Assembly: GCA_964444795.1 (NCBI GenBank)
Contig: CAYUIQ010000096.1
Coordinates: 1-29,407, forward strand
DNA: 29,407 bases
Direction of reading: 5' to 3'
Source: JABMRP01 sp964444795
Lineage (GTDB): Bacteria; Planctomycetota; Planctomycetia; Pirellulales; Thermoguttaceae
Position numbers and translations under genes: made by a program. Of this stretch, positions 1-7,553 are shown in pieces (positions within the stretch are counted from its first letter, which is position 1; each line of letters begins with the position of its first letter). The notes beneath the pieces were generated by a model. It worked only from the letters and a program-made list of their open reading frames with translations. It did not search any database and had not been told where the DNA came from.

Positions 1-5
1 GTTTT

Positions 6-32
6 CTGGGGGCTTGCTGCGCTCGACCCCAG
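6..32. repeat. Imperfect palindromic intergenic repeat fragment
   Basis: CTGGGG (6-11) can pair with CCCCAG (27-32) around a GC-rich loop. The wording of this stretch resembles short intergenic repeats that I remember from planctomycete genomes, but this is from memory. It lies just upstream of the P-II gene and may be the 3' end of a longer repeat or a terminator of a gene outside the window. Confidence 0.3.
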
Positions 33-83
33 GCACCCTCACGTCTTTTTCAACGGGCTGCTAACACCCAGCGGAGAAGCCTC

Positions 84-431
84 GTGAAACTGGTCGTCGC
101 AATCATCCAACCGACCAAGCTTGACGCGGTGCGCGAGGCGCTGGAGAAGATCGACGTCCGACGATTGACCATTTGCGACGCCCAGGGATTCGGCCAACAA
201 CAAGGGCGAGTGGGAGTCTATCGAGGGCATCCCTACAAGACGCGACTGTTGCGAAAAGTGACGATTGAAGTGCTGGTCAACGACGATTTCCTGGACCGAA
301 CGATCGAGATCATCGCCCAGGTGGCCCGCACCGGCCCCGAGGGAAGCATCGGCGACGGCAAGATCGTCGTCTTGCCCACCGAGCGGGTGGTCCAACTCAG
401 CGACGGCTATCAAGGCCCCGGGGCCGTGTGA
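84..431 (+). CDS. glnB: P-II family nitrogen regulatory protein
   Basis: A 115-residue cytoplasmic signalling protein. P-II proteins sense ATP/ADP and 2-oxoglutarate as trimers and control ammonium transport and nitrogen assimilation. Start is GTG at 84, preceded by GGAGAA at 73-78. Visible landmarks are Gln39 in the GFGQQQG turn, a T-loop with Tyr46 and Tyr51 (VYRGHPY; Tyr51 is the uridylylation site in enteric GlnB), Lys58, and the IGDGKI nucleotide-binding B-loop near residue 90. The B-loop has three extra residues (TG-PEGS-IGDGKI where E. coli has TG-K-IGDGKI), which accounts for 115 versus 112 residues. GlnB and GlnK cannot be told apart from sequence alone, and no amtB or glnA is visible, so the symbol is provisional. 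It converges with the 460-2832 gene, leaving 28 bases between stops. Confidence 0.93.
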   Translation: MKLVVAIIQPTKLDAVREALEKIDVRRLTICDAQGFGQQQGRVGVYRGHPYKTRLLRKVTIEVLVNDDFLDRTIEIIAQVARTGPEGSIGDGKIVVLPTERVVQLSDGYQGPGAV

Positions 432-459
432 ACGTTTCAAGATGGCCGTCTTATTCGCG

Positions 460-2832
460 CTACAGCGGCGCGCGGGTCAATCGCGAAGTCGGACCGAATC
501 GCCAGTTGAGCATCACGCGCAACTCGCCGTCGAACTGCCGGTCCAGGCCGCCACCCAGCGGCACGGCATAGCCGAGGGTAACCGTGGTGCGGTGGTTGAA
601 CTCCAGATGGCTGCCGAGCGTCAGGTTCACGGCCTCGAAGCAGGACGCGTGGCTGCCGATGGTGAAGTTGGCGTCGACAACGGAGTCGCTTGCCTGGAGC
701 GAACGATTCCAATGAACTTCGGCCGTCCAGGCCACGCCGGTCAGCCGGCGCCTGGGATTACGACTTCGGTAAGACCAGTACCCGACACCTGCGTCGACGT
801 ACATCAGCGTGGCGTCTTGCAGCACGCCGACCGGCTGCAGGCCGTTTCCGAAGAAGTTCGTCGAGACGGCGTTGCCGCTCGGGTCGACGTCGACTTGGAA
901 GAAGCCCTGGGCGAAGAACCGATCGTTGGGCGTCCACAGGCAACCGAGAAACGGCGCCAGGTGGACGGACTCGTTGCGGATGCGAACCAGCGGCGTGCCG
1001 TCGGTCAGCACGACAACCGTGTCGTCGCCGGTCGGAGCGGCCACGGTCAATCCGGCCGAGACGCCCCAACTCTTGGTCTGGAAGAGCAGCGCCTTGAAGG
1101 TCAGCCCGAGGTTGCCGAATTCACCGTGCGACATGCCCGTCACGCCGTCGGCCACGACCGTACTGTCCAGGCCGGTGGCCATCGGCGCCTTCAACTCGAA
1201 CGAGGCCATGCCGTCGAAAAACGTCTTCTCGAACCCGAGTGTAAAGCGATTGACATCCACGCCGGCCCCAAACAGGGCGGCGTTGCGGAAGTAGTGGTAA
1301 TCGAAGATCAGGCGGTCGCGGGGAATCGGGCTGGTGTTGTCGGCGATCTTCAATCGGCCCACGGTGCCACCGGCCCCGGGACTGGGAATGTCGAGGAATG
1401 CTTCGTACTGGTAATGAAACTCCGATCGGAATACCTCGTTGTTATCCAGATCCCCTGGCGGACGCGTCGGGTTGCCGTGCGTCGCCGTACCGGAGACGTA
1501 ACGCGTGGTGCCTGCGGTCCCCGGATTGCGGCCGGTCAACACGGCATCGGCCGAGGGCGTAATGGCCGTCGGCTCGGCCAAGGCAAGCGGGACCGTCGGA
1601 TCCGCGTTAACACTGGCGTTGGCGTCGGCTCGTGATGCCACCGTACCGAAATCAAAGGGCGTGTTGAACAGAACCCCGTCGATGGCGACTGGACTCCCCG
1701 TATAGGTAAGCCAAATCGGAGCGGCCGCCGAACCGGTACCGGAGATGATGATCGAGTTGGCCGTCGGCGGCGATTCCAACACGGACAACCGATCGATGAC
1801 CACGGCCGACCGACTGCTCGAGCCACCGAACAAATCGCCGATCATATTGGGTGCCATCGACTGCGGACCGGACATCGCGCCGTACGTCTCGCCGAATCCT
1901 CCGGGCGAACCGGCCAGCAAGTCGGGAGAAATGGGACCGCCTTCGGAAGGCCCCATCCCTTCACCGGCTCCGCCACACGTCGGCCCACCGCCGCACGTGC
2001 CCTTCGATCGGCAGCCCCCCTCGCCGCATCCTCCCGCCTTTCCGCACCAGTGTGTACGAGCCCGGGGGCCGACCGTCGTCATGCTGATCGGGTCGATGAT
2101 CTTCCCTTCGGTAGCCGTCGGCAGGACATGAGCGCTGCCGGACGTTTCGCCGTCGCCGGCAAATGCCACGGGCGCTGCGTCCGTCGGCTCCAGGACCGGA
2201 TGTTCGCGACCGTTTTCGCCGGGCGCCGATCCGCTCGTCCAGCGGCAAGCGGCCAGCGCCTTTTGTGCGGCCTGGCGGACCCGTTGCGACGGTTCCACGC
2301 AGCAGCCCGTGTCGTCGCGGGCGTAGGCCATTTCCGAGAGTTTGTCGACCACGTCGGCGGCACAACAGGTACCGCCGCACGGTTTGCATCGGCTGCCGGC
2401 GGTCTGACAGAAGGCCATGGCCGCCTCGAATCGCACCGCCTCGTCGCAATCGTCCAGCGAAGCCAATAGGGCCTCCTTGACCCCTTCGTGACAATCGCAT
2501 CCGATGGTGGCGAGATAGCGAATGCCCTTGATCTTCTGGCCTTGCAGGTCGGCGTCGATCTTCGCCTGGGCGGCGATCTTCAAGACCGGCACGTCGGATT
2601 CAAGGAAGGCCGGGTCGGCGATCGCCTTGAGCGGTTCGGTCCGTTCCAGCTTGGGATGTTTGCCGCTGCGATTGAGCACGGCGTCGCGGGCTTTGTTGAT
2701 CCCCTGCGGAATCCCAAACAGGTTCAGAAGCGTCGGAGGGGCCGCCGGTACTTCGGCCGCTTTGCCCTCGGAACCCACGACAAGCAGGACGACCATGCCG
2801 ATGGTCAGCGCGCGAAAGACGGCGATCTTCAT
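460..2832 (-). CDS. Secreted cysteine-rich HEAT-like protein with C-terminal beta-barrel (paralogue 3)
   Basis: 790 residues and the last gene of a three-gene minus cassette; its ATG lies 21 bases after the stop of the gene before it. Residues 1-26 look like a signal peptide ending before AAEVP. Residues 36-55 carry the family motif NLFGIPQG. Residues about 98-198 form a helical HEAT-like domain with GCDCHEGVKEALLASLDDC and conserved cysteines at 112, 114, 129, 142, 149, 152, 156, 157, 177 and 178. A Gly/Cys/Pro-rich linker ends in GGFGETYGAMSGPQSMAP. From about 495 onward the sequence is amphipathic and aromatic-rich, with NTSPIPRDR and RFTLGFEKTFF, as in planctomycete outer-membrane barrel proteins. 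About 150 residues (345-495) are inserted relative to the 641-residue paralogue. The barrel call is inferred from strand-like patterning. Function unknown. The RBS is weak (GAGTGAG), so translation may be coupled to the gene upstream. Confidence 0.85.
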   Translation of the reverse strand: MKIAVFRALTIGMVVLLVVGSEGKAAEVPAAPPTLLNLFGIPQGINKARDAVLNRSGKHPKLERTEPLKAIADPAFLESDVPVLKIAAQAKIDADLQGQKIKGIRYLATIGCDCHEGVKEALLASLDDCDEAVRFEAAMAFCQTAGSRCKPCGGTCCAADVVDKLSEMAYARDDTGCCVEPSQRVRQAAQKALAACRWTSGSAPGENGREHPVLEPTDAAPVAFAGDGETSGSAHVLPTATEGKIIDPISMTTVGPRARTHWCGKAGGCGEGGCRSKGTCGGGPTCGGAGEGMGPSEGGPISPDLLAGSPGGFGETYGAMSGPQSMAPNMIGDLFGGSSSRSAVVIDRLSVLESPPTANSIIISGTGSAAAPIWLTYTGSPVAIDGVLFNTPFDFGTVASRADANASVNADPTVPLALAEPTAITPSADAVLTGRNPGTAGTTRYVSGTATHGNPTRPPGDLDNNEVFRSEFHYQYEAFLDIPSPGAGGTVGRLKIADNTSPIPRDRLIFDYHYFRNAALFGAGVDVNRFTLGFEKTFFDGMASFELKAPMATGLDSTVVADGVTGMSHGEFGNLGLTFKALLFQTKSWGVSAGLTVAAPTGDDTVVVLTDGTPLVRIRNESVHLAPFLGCLWTPNDRFFAQGFFQVDVDPSGNAVSTNFFGNGLQPVGVLQDATLMYVDAGVGYWSYRSRNPRRRLTGVAWTAEVHWNRSLQASDSVVDANFTIGSHASCFEAVNLTLGSHLEFNHRTTVTLGYAVPLGGGLDRQFDGELRVMLNWRFGPTSRLTRAPL

Positions 2833-2853
2833 GACGGACTCACTCTGCCCTTA

Positions 2854-4779
2854 TCAATATCGGCGATTGAATTGCACGGAGACTTCCGCGGGAAAGAACG
2901 CGTCGGACCCGGTACGCAACGGCGCGACCGCGGCAACACGAAGCTGCGAACGTGCCCCCACCTGGAAGTGGAGACCGCCGGTGATGTTCAGCGCGTCCAT
3001 GCGATTGTAGCGATTCCCGACGAGGCCCACGAAATCCGCGTCTTGAATCGTGCTTGTATAGTGCAATTCGACCATAGGCGCTATTCCGCGAATCCACTTC
3101 GCCTTGCGGTTGCGATAGATCCAGCGGCCGACCGTCAGGTCGAGCATTGCCAGGTTCTGGTCTTGCAGCACGCCCACCCTCTGCAGGCTGTTGTTGGCGC
3201 CGGCGGGGCGGACCACGCCGTTTCCATTCGTATCGAAATCGAGTTGAGCAAATGCCTCCAGGAACCAGCACGGCCCCGGAGTCCATAAATAACCCACAAA
3301 CGGTTGGAGGTGGAAGGCCTCGTTTTTCACCATGGTGAGGACTTCATTGTCCTCGTCAATCACCCGCCCGTCGTCGCCGGTGGGAAAGACCATCCCGAGC
3401 CCGACCGATAAGACGGTCGTCTTTGTCTGCCGGACGATCCCCTTCAGGGCAAAGCTGATATTTCCGAACTCGGTTCCCGTCAGCGGCGAACCCAAGGCAT
3501 ACGATTGGTCGGAGTTCAAGCCGGATGCAAACGGCACACGAAGCTCCGCCGAGCAGCGTCCGCAGAAGAACGTCTTCTCCACGCCGAACGTGAAGCGATC
3601 GAGATTCCCCCGCGACCCGCTGGCGGTTTGCAGGGCATCCTGGAAGTGATTGTAGTTGAAGAAAACGCGGTCGACCGGAATCGGGCTGTTGTTCTCGGCG
3701 ATCTTGAATCGGCGATCCCCGCCGGCGATGGGAACCGAGATGAGACGGATCGATTCGTTACCCGCCCCCGTAACACTAATCAAGCCGCCGAAATAGCTAT
3801 CGCCGATCATGCTGGGTGCCATCGACTGCGGGCCGGACATGGCGCCGAACGTTTCGCCGAATCCACCCGGTCCGCCAGCCAACAGATCGCCCCCCAACGG
3901 CCCGGCTCCCGAGGGAGCCGCGCCGGGAGTTCCGGCGCCCCCACCGCAGGGTCCCGAGCCGTCACACGTGGCGCAGCCTCCCGATGAGCAACTCGTGCAA
4001 CCGCCCTGCCCGAACCTCGTCAGACTGACCGAGTCGAACGAAACGTCTCCTCCATACGAGGCCGTTTGCGCCGCCACACCGCCGTTACCGTCGTCCCCCA
4101 TGAAGGCAGCGCCGGCATCGCCGCTGGGCTCAAGCACCGGATGCTCACGGCCGTCGGGTACGAAGGGCGAGGATCCGCTCATCCGCCGGCAAGCGTTCAA
4201 CGCCCGTTGGGCTGCCTGGCGGACTCGGGCCGAGGGTTCGAAGCAACAGCCCGTATCGTCGCGGCCGTACGCCATCTCCGAGAGTTTGTCGACCACGTCG
4301 GTACCGCAACAACTCCCCGAGTTGCAGGTCTTGCACGGATTGCCCGCCGTCTGGCAGAAGGCTTGTGCCGCTTCAAAACGCACTTCTTCGTCGCAGTCGT
4401 CCAGCGAGGCCAGCAAGGCCTCCTTGACACCCTCGTGACACTCACACCCCACGGAGGCCAAGTACCGGATGCCCTTGATCTTCTGCTGCTGCAAGTCTTC
4501 GTCGGCCTTGATTTGGGCGGCCACCTTGATGGCCGGAACCTCCGATTCGAGGTTCTCCGGAGCGGCAAGCGCCAACACCGGCGCGCCGCGTTCCAGCCCG
4601 GGGTGCTTTCCCTTGCGATTGACCACCGCGTCGAAGGCTTTATTGACGCCCTGCGGGATTCCGAAGAGGTTGAAGAGGGTCGGCGGCGCGGCCGGCACTT
4701 CGGCTGCCTTCGCCGAACTTTCCCCAAATGCCAGAACGGCCAACACCAAAGCCACTGCGGCGCAACACGAAGTTTTCAC
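2854..4779 (-). CDS. Secreted cysteine-rich HEAT-like protein with C-terminal beta-barrel (paralogue 2)
   Basis: 641 residues from a GTG start at 4779. I prefer this to the longer frame opening at 4839 because GGAAGGA sits seven bases upstream and the protein then begins with a clean signal peptide ending near AKAAE. The family motif NLFGIPQG and a HEAT-like domain follow (about residues 98-200), with GCECHEGVKEALLASLDDC and a second cysteine group (NPCKTC, SCC, GCC). A separate Cys/Gly cluster lies around residues 255-280. The linker GGFGETFGAMSGPQSMAP matches paralogue 3. Residues about 350-641 resemble a beta-barrel (NNSPIPVDR, RFTFGVEKTFF, FPTGDD) and the chain ends in Tyr, as outer-membrane barrels often do. 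It is the middle gene of the cassette. The cysteines could bind metal or form disulfides; the sequence does not decide. Function unknown. Confidence 0.87.
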   Translation of the reverse strand: MKTSCCAAVALVLAVLAFGESSAKAAEVPAAPPTLFNLFGIPQGVNKAFDAVVNRKGKHPGLERGAPVLALAAPENLESEVPAIKVAAQIKADEDLQQQKIKGIRYLASVGCECHEGVKEALLASLDDCDEEVRFEAAQAFCQTAGNPCKTCNSGSCCGTDVVDKLSEMAYGRDDTGCCFEPSARVRQAAQRALNACRRMSGSSPFVPDGREHPVLEPSGDAGAAFMGDDGNGGVAAQTASYGGDVSFDSVSLTRFGQGGCTSCSSGGCATCDGSGPCGGGAGTPGAAPSGAGPLGGDLLAGGPGGFGETFGAMSGPQSMAPSMIGDSYFGGLISVTGAGNESIRLISVPIAGGDRRFKIAENNSPIPVDRVFFNYNHFQDALQTASGSRGNLDRFTFGVEKTFFCGRCSAELRVPFASGLNSDQSYALGSPLTGTEFGNISFALKGIVRQTKTTVLSVGLGMVFPTGDDGRVIDEDNEVLTMVKNEAFHLQPFVGYLWTPGPCWFLEAFAQLDFDTNGNGVVRPAGANNSLQRVGVLQDQNLAMLDLTVGRWIYRNRKAKWIRGIAPMVELHYTSTIQDADFVGLVGNRYNRMDALNITGGLHFQVGARSQLRVAAVAPLRTGSDAFFPAEVSVQFNRRY

Positions 4780-4875
4780 GATACGGTCCTTCCATGTTCC
4801 GATCGAACGATAATCGCCCGGCCGACGTTGCTCTTCCATGCGTCGTCGGCCGTTGGCTGCTGAATGTCGAATCTA

Positions 4876-5700
4876 CTACTCGGGCTCCGGAATAATCCAC
4901 TGCCGCGGCGGCTCCAACCGCTTCACCGCCGGCATCGGCTTTGGCTCGATGGGTTGAATCAAAGCAACTGATCTTACGCCGGACACGGATCCCATGGTCA
5001 TGGGAAGGGGTGCCGGAATCGGGGGCATCGGCTCGGACGGCAAGGCCGGCGGAGCCTCCAACGGCATTTCGACCGGTGTCTCGCGAATCGGTGTCTCGCG
5101 CACGGGAGCCATCCGGTTACACGCTCGCAGTGCCGCGGCCGCCATCTGTCGAACCCGGGCGGACGGTTCCGAGCAACACCCGCGTTCATCCTGTCCCTGG
5201 GCCATGTCCGTTAGCTTTGCCACGACGTCCGGCGCGCAACAGCTCCCCCGTTCGCAACGGCGGCAGGGATTGCCTGCCGCGTGGCAAAAAGCCAGCGCCG
5301 CTTCGTAACGGACCGCTTCGGTACAGTCGTCCAGGGAGGCCAGCAAGGCATCCTTCACACCCTCCTGACAACTGCACCCGACCTCGGCCAGGTACTTGAT
5401 CGCCTTGATCTTCTGCGGCGCCAGGTCGATGTCCTTCTTCACCTCGGCCGCCACGCGAATGGCGGGAACGTCCGATTCCAGATTGGCCGGATCGGTGATC
5501 GCCTTCAACACTGGCTTGCGCTCCAGGCCGGGGAAATTCCCCTTGCGATTGACCACGGCGTCACGAACCTTGTTGACGCCCTGTGGAATCCCGAAGAAAT
5601 TGAAGATGGTCGCCGGCTCGGCTCCCCGAAGGTCACCGGCCAAACCGGCAAACAGCAACATGACACATACGGCAACGGCATATCGTACAGGCGGCATCAT
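4876..5700 (-). CDS. Secreted cysteine-rich HEAT-like protein without barrel (paralogue 1)
   Basis: 274 residues, first gene of the cassette. The open frame reaches 5847, but I place the start at ATG 5700 (a second ATG follows at 5697), because a purine-rich RBS (GAGGGGGGAA) lies just upstream and a signal peptide (VAVCVMLLFAGLAG) begins there. NFFGIPQGVNK is followed at residues about 95-195 by the same HEAT-like cysteine domain as in the next two genes (GCSCQEGVKDALLASLDDC, NPCRRC, GSCC, GCC). Instead of a barrel it ends in a proline-rich tail (about 200-274) with the short repeat RETPIRETPVE. It may be a periplasmic partner of the two barrel proteins; that is inference from the shared domain and gene order. 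The gap to the next start is 96 bases. Confidence 0.85.
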   Translation of the reverse strand: MMPPVRYAVAVCVMLLFAGLAGDLRGAEPATIFNFFGIPQGVNKVRDAVVNRKGNFPGLERKPVLKAITDPANLESDVPAIRVAAEVKKDIDLAPQKIKAIKYLAEVGCSCQEGVKDALLASLDDCTEAVRYEAALAFCHAAGNPCRRCERGSCCAPDVVAKLTDMAQGQDERGCCSEPSARVRQMAAAALRACNRMAPVRETPIRETPVEMPLEAPPALPSEPMPPIPAPLPMTMGSVSGVRSVALIQPIEPKPMPAVKRLEPPRQWIIPEPE

Positions 5701-5909
5701 ACGAGTTCCCCCCTCGTTATTCCCGAAGAATACGGAATTTCCGACGCTCAGCGGCGTGAGACGGATTTCTGGCACGACCCATGCTACCGTTTCTGTCTTC
5801 GGCGGGCGCGAATTGCCACCTTTAGCTACAACCGGCGGATCTCTCACTTCCAGTCAACGCTCGGCGGACACCCCGTCGGACGCCACGCCGCGGCTGGATG
5901 TGTGTTACC

Positions 5910-5935
5910 ACGAATGAATGCTCTCTGTCATTCGT
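5910..5935. promoter_or_regulatory. Perfect 8-bp inverted repeat upstream of the HEAT cassette
   Basis: ACGAATGA (5910-5917) and TCATTCGT (5928-5935) are perfect inverted repeats separated by 10 bases. They lie about 210 bases upstream of the first HEAT-cassette gene. This could be an operator for a dimeric regulator or an RNA hairpin in the leader. Confidence 0.35.
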
Positions 5936-5974
5936 TTATCGCGTCACAATGGGAGCTATGAGAGGCTTTCGGTG

Positions 5975-5980
5975 AGTATA
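5975..5980 (-). promoter_or_regulatory. Possible -10 element for the HEAT cassette
   Basis: The minus strand reads TATACT here, five of six matches to the sigma-70 -10 consensus. No convincing -35 is seen at the usual distance. If used, transcription would start near 5968 and the 5910-5935 inverted repeat would lie in the leader RNA. Nothing else that I can support was seen between 5701 and 6070. Confidence 0.25.
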
Positions 5981-6071
5981 ACGCGCTGTTTTGGCTGCTC
6001 GCCAGAAGCCCTTTACGGGAGAATTCCGCGACCCATACACAGAGCAATAACAGCACCCCCCATGGGAATGG

Positions 6072-6100
6072 TTGGCTGTGGGGCGGAGCGAGCGTAGAAT
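6072..6100 (+). promoter_or_regulatory. Sigma-70-type promoter of the transsulfuration unit
   Basis: TTGGCT (6072-6077) and TAGAAT (6095-6100) are separated by exactly 17 bases. The predicted start near 6107 falls immediately before the first paired strand of the riboswitch-like leader, so the two predictions support each other. Confidence 0.6.
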
Positions 6101-6107
6101 CATTTGC

Positions 6108-6147
6108 TCATGGGATTTGCGGCCGCTTGCAGCCACGACCTGCTAAA
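6108..6147 (+). promoter_or_regulatory. SAM-II-like riboswitch aptamer (candidate)
   Basis: The leader contains, in the order expected for the SAM-II (metA/SAM-alpha) class, a P1 5' strand TCATGG (6108-6113), GATTTG (6114-6119), CCGCTTGCAGCCACG (6123-6137, its last part giving P1 3' strand CCACGA at 6133-6138) and GCTAAA (6142-6147). P1 has five pairs and one A-C mismatch. The match to the conserved L1 wording is close as I remember the consensus. Deviations: the stretch between P1 and GCTAAA is only a few bases and lacks the usual UUAAA block, and no GG follows GCTAAA directly. An intrinsic terminator and a methionine-pathway gene downstream fit a SAM-sensing OFF switch. A degenerate or new variant is possible. 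Confidence 0.55.
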
Positions 6148-6177
6148 GTGCCATCTCCGAGGGGGCTCAACACGGCC

Positions 6178-6203
6178 CTTCGGACGGTCAAACTTGACCG
6201 AAG
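6178..6203 (+). promoter_or_regulatory. Mutually exclusive hairpins between aptamer and terminator
   Basis: CTTCGG (6178-6183) can pair with CCGAAG (6198-6203). CGGTCAA (6185-6191) can pair with TTGACCG (6194-6200). Both use 6198-6200, so the two folds compete. This is what the switching part of an attenuator may look like, though CGGTCAA-AC-TTGACCG could also be a DNA operator. Confidence 0.4.
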
Positions 6204-6207
6204 CCAG

Positions 6208-6245
6208 CCGCGACCGCTGAGAGGCGGATTTCGCGGTTTCTTTTT
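6208..6245 (+). terminator. Intrinsic terminator in the leader (attenuator)
   Basis: CCGCGA (6208-6213) pairs with TCGCGG (6231-6236), stacked on an inner CCGC (6214-6217)/GCGG (6224-6227) with a six-base loop. A run TTTCTTTTT follows (6237-6245). It sits 63 bases before the start codon and after a predicted promoter, so it would stop transcription before the coding region unless prevented. Confidence 0.7.
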
Positions 6246-6308
6246 GGCCTCTCGGTGGCCGCCCGTGCGCGGGAAGATATTTCACCACTGGGAAGGAGTT
6301 TGACCGAC

Positions 6309-7520
6309 ATGCCCCCCTCGGACTCGACAGCGCACGACACGACTCAAGACACGTCCGGGCTGTCGACCCGGGCCGTTCACGCAGGCGAGGATCGGCTCAA
6401 ACCGGGCCACTCCATCACCGACCCGATTTTCTGTGCCTCGACCTATACCTTCGCCAATAGCCAGGCGGTGCTGGAGTACGTCGAGGGAGATCTGCCGCGT
6501 GAGGAATACGGCCGATATGGAAATCCCACGGAGAAGGTCGTCGAGCGGAAACTGGCCGCCCTGGACGGCGGCGAGGAGGCCGTTTTGTTTTCCGCGGGGA
6601 TGACCGCCATTTCCGGGTTGCTCTTGGCCAAGCTTCAGTCCGGCGATGAGATTGTGCTCTTCGATGAGTGCTACCATCGCACACGCCAGTTCTGCAAGGA
6701 TTACCTGGGGAAGTTCGGGGTCGTCACGCACCAGGTCCCGGCTTGCGACTACGAGCGGATGGAAGCCGCTATCTCGCCGGCCACGAAGTTGCTGATCAGC
6801 GAATCACCCACCAATCCGCACCTCAGTGTCGTCGATATCGAGCGATTCGTTGCCCTGGGTCGGAAGCACGGCGTGGAAACGCTGATCGACGCCACACTGG
6901 CAACACCCTTCAACCAGCGTCCGCTGGCTGCGGGTGTCGACTACGTGCTGCACTCCTGCACCAAGTATTTGGCCGGACACAACGATCTGCTGGCCGGCGT
7001 CGTGATTGGATCGTCCGAGAAGCTCGAGGCGGTGCGAAAACTCCGCGGCGTGGCCGGACTGATCAACGGCCCGCACAACGCCTACTTGCTCCTGCGAGGC
7101 CTAAAGACCTTTGAACTGCGGATGCGGCGACACAACGAGAACGGAATGGCCCTGGCCGAGTTTCTCGAAGCCCATCCGCGAGTCGAGAAGGTCTATTACC
7201 CGGGGCTGCCCAGCCACAAGGATCACGACGTGGCGAAGCGCGACCTCAAAGGATTCGGCGGGCTGGTCACCTTTCTGGTCAAGGATGCCTCGGAGGAGGA
7301 AACGGCCGCGGTGGTCGACGCGGTGCGCCTTCCCCGAATCGGCCCCAGCCTCGGCGGCGTCGAATCGCTCATCGAGCAACCGCTGCTGATGAGCTACCAC
7401 GATTTCACTCCCGCCGAACGTCAGGCGGCCGGTATCCGCGACAACATGATTCGAGTCTCCTGCGGCATCGAGAATACCGAAGATCTGATCGCCGATTTCC
7501 AGCAAGCGCTGGACAGTTAG
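6309..7520 (+). CDS. metB: Cystathionine gamma-synthase, plant-like type (PLP enzyme)
   Basis: 403 residues. The start is ATG 6309 with GGAAGGAG at 6291-6298; the open frame extends upstream to 6255, but that part is leader. The enzyme joins cysteine to an activated homoserine to make cystathionine (methionine biosynthesis, cytoplasm). Visible are the EEYGRYGNPTEKV segment that contacts PLP of the neighbouring subunit, the ESPTNP loop, Lys219 in SCTKYLAGHND as the PLP Schiff-base lysine, YYPGLPSHKDHD, and SLGGVESLIEQP near the C-terminus. YGRYGNPT, YYPGLPSH and the MSY..GI.DN end resemble plant cystathionine gamma-synthase as I remember it, which uses O-phosphohomoserine; the substrate here is not proven. 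O-acyl-homoserine sulfhydrylase is the main alternative. It is the first gene of a pair and probably controlled by the riboswitch-like leader. Confidence 0.88.
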   Translation: MPPSDSTAHDTTQDTSGLSTRAVHAGEDRLKPGHSITDPIFCASTYTFANSQAVLEYVEGDLPREEYGRYGNPTEKVVERKLAALDGGEEAVLFSAGMTAISGLLLAKLQSGDEIVLFDECYHRTRQFCKDYLGKFGVVTHQVPACDYERMEAAISPATKLLISESPTNPHLSVVDIERFVALGRKHGVETLIDATLATPFNQRPLAAGVDYVLHSCTKYLAGHNDLLAGVVIGSSEKLEAVRKLRGVAGLINGPHNAYLLLRGLKTFELRMRRHNENGMALAEFLEAHPRVEKVYYPGLPSHKDHDVAKRDLKGFGGLVTFLVKDASEEETAAVVDAVRLPRIGPSLGGVESLIEQPLLMSYHDFTPAERQAAGIRDNMIRVSCGIENTEDLIADFQQALDS

Positions 7521-7553
7521 CAAGTCGCAATGAGGGAATAGGGAGAGGGCTTT

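Noticed and set aside
265..1635. Long plus-strand frame of 456 codons
   Set aside because: It is the reverse of the 460-2832 gene, overlaps the P-II gene, has Arg/His/Val-rich composition with no domain, and has no RBS.
5936..6136. 66-codon minus ORF in the gap before the transsulfuration genes
   Set aside because: No RBS, and it overlaps the predicted promoter and aptamer; basic random-like composition.
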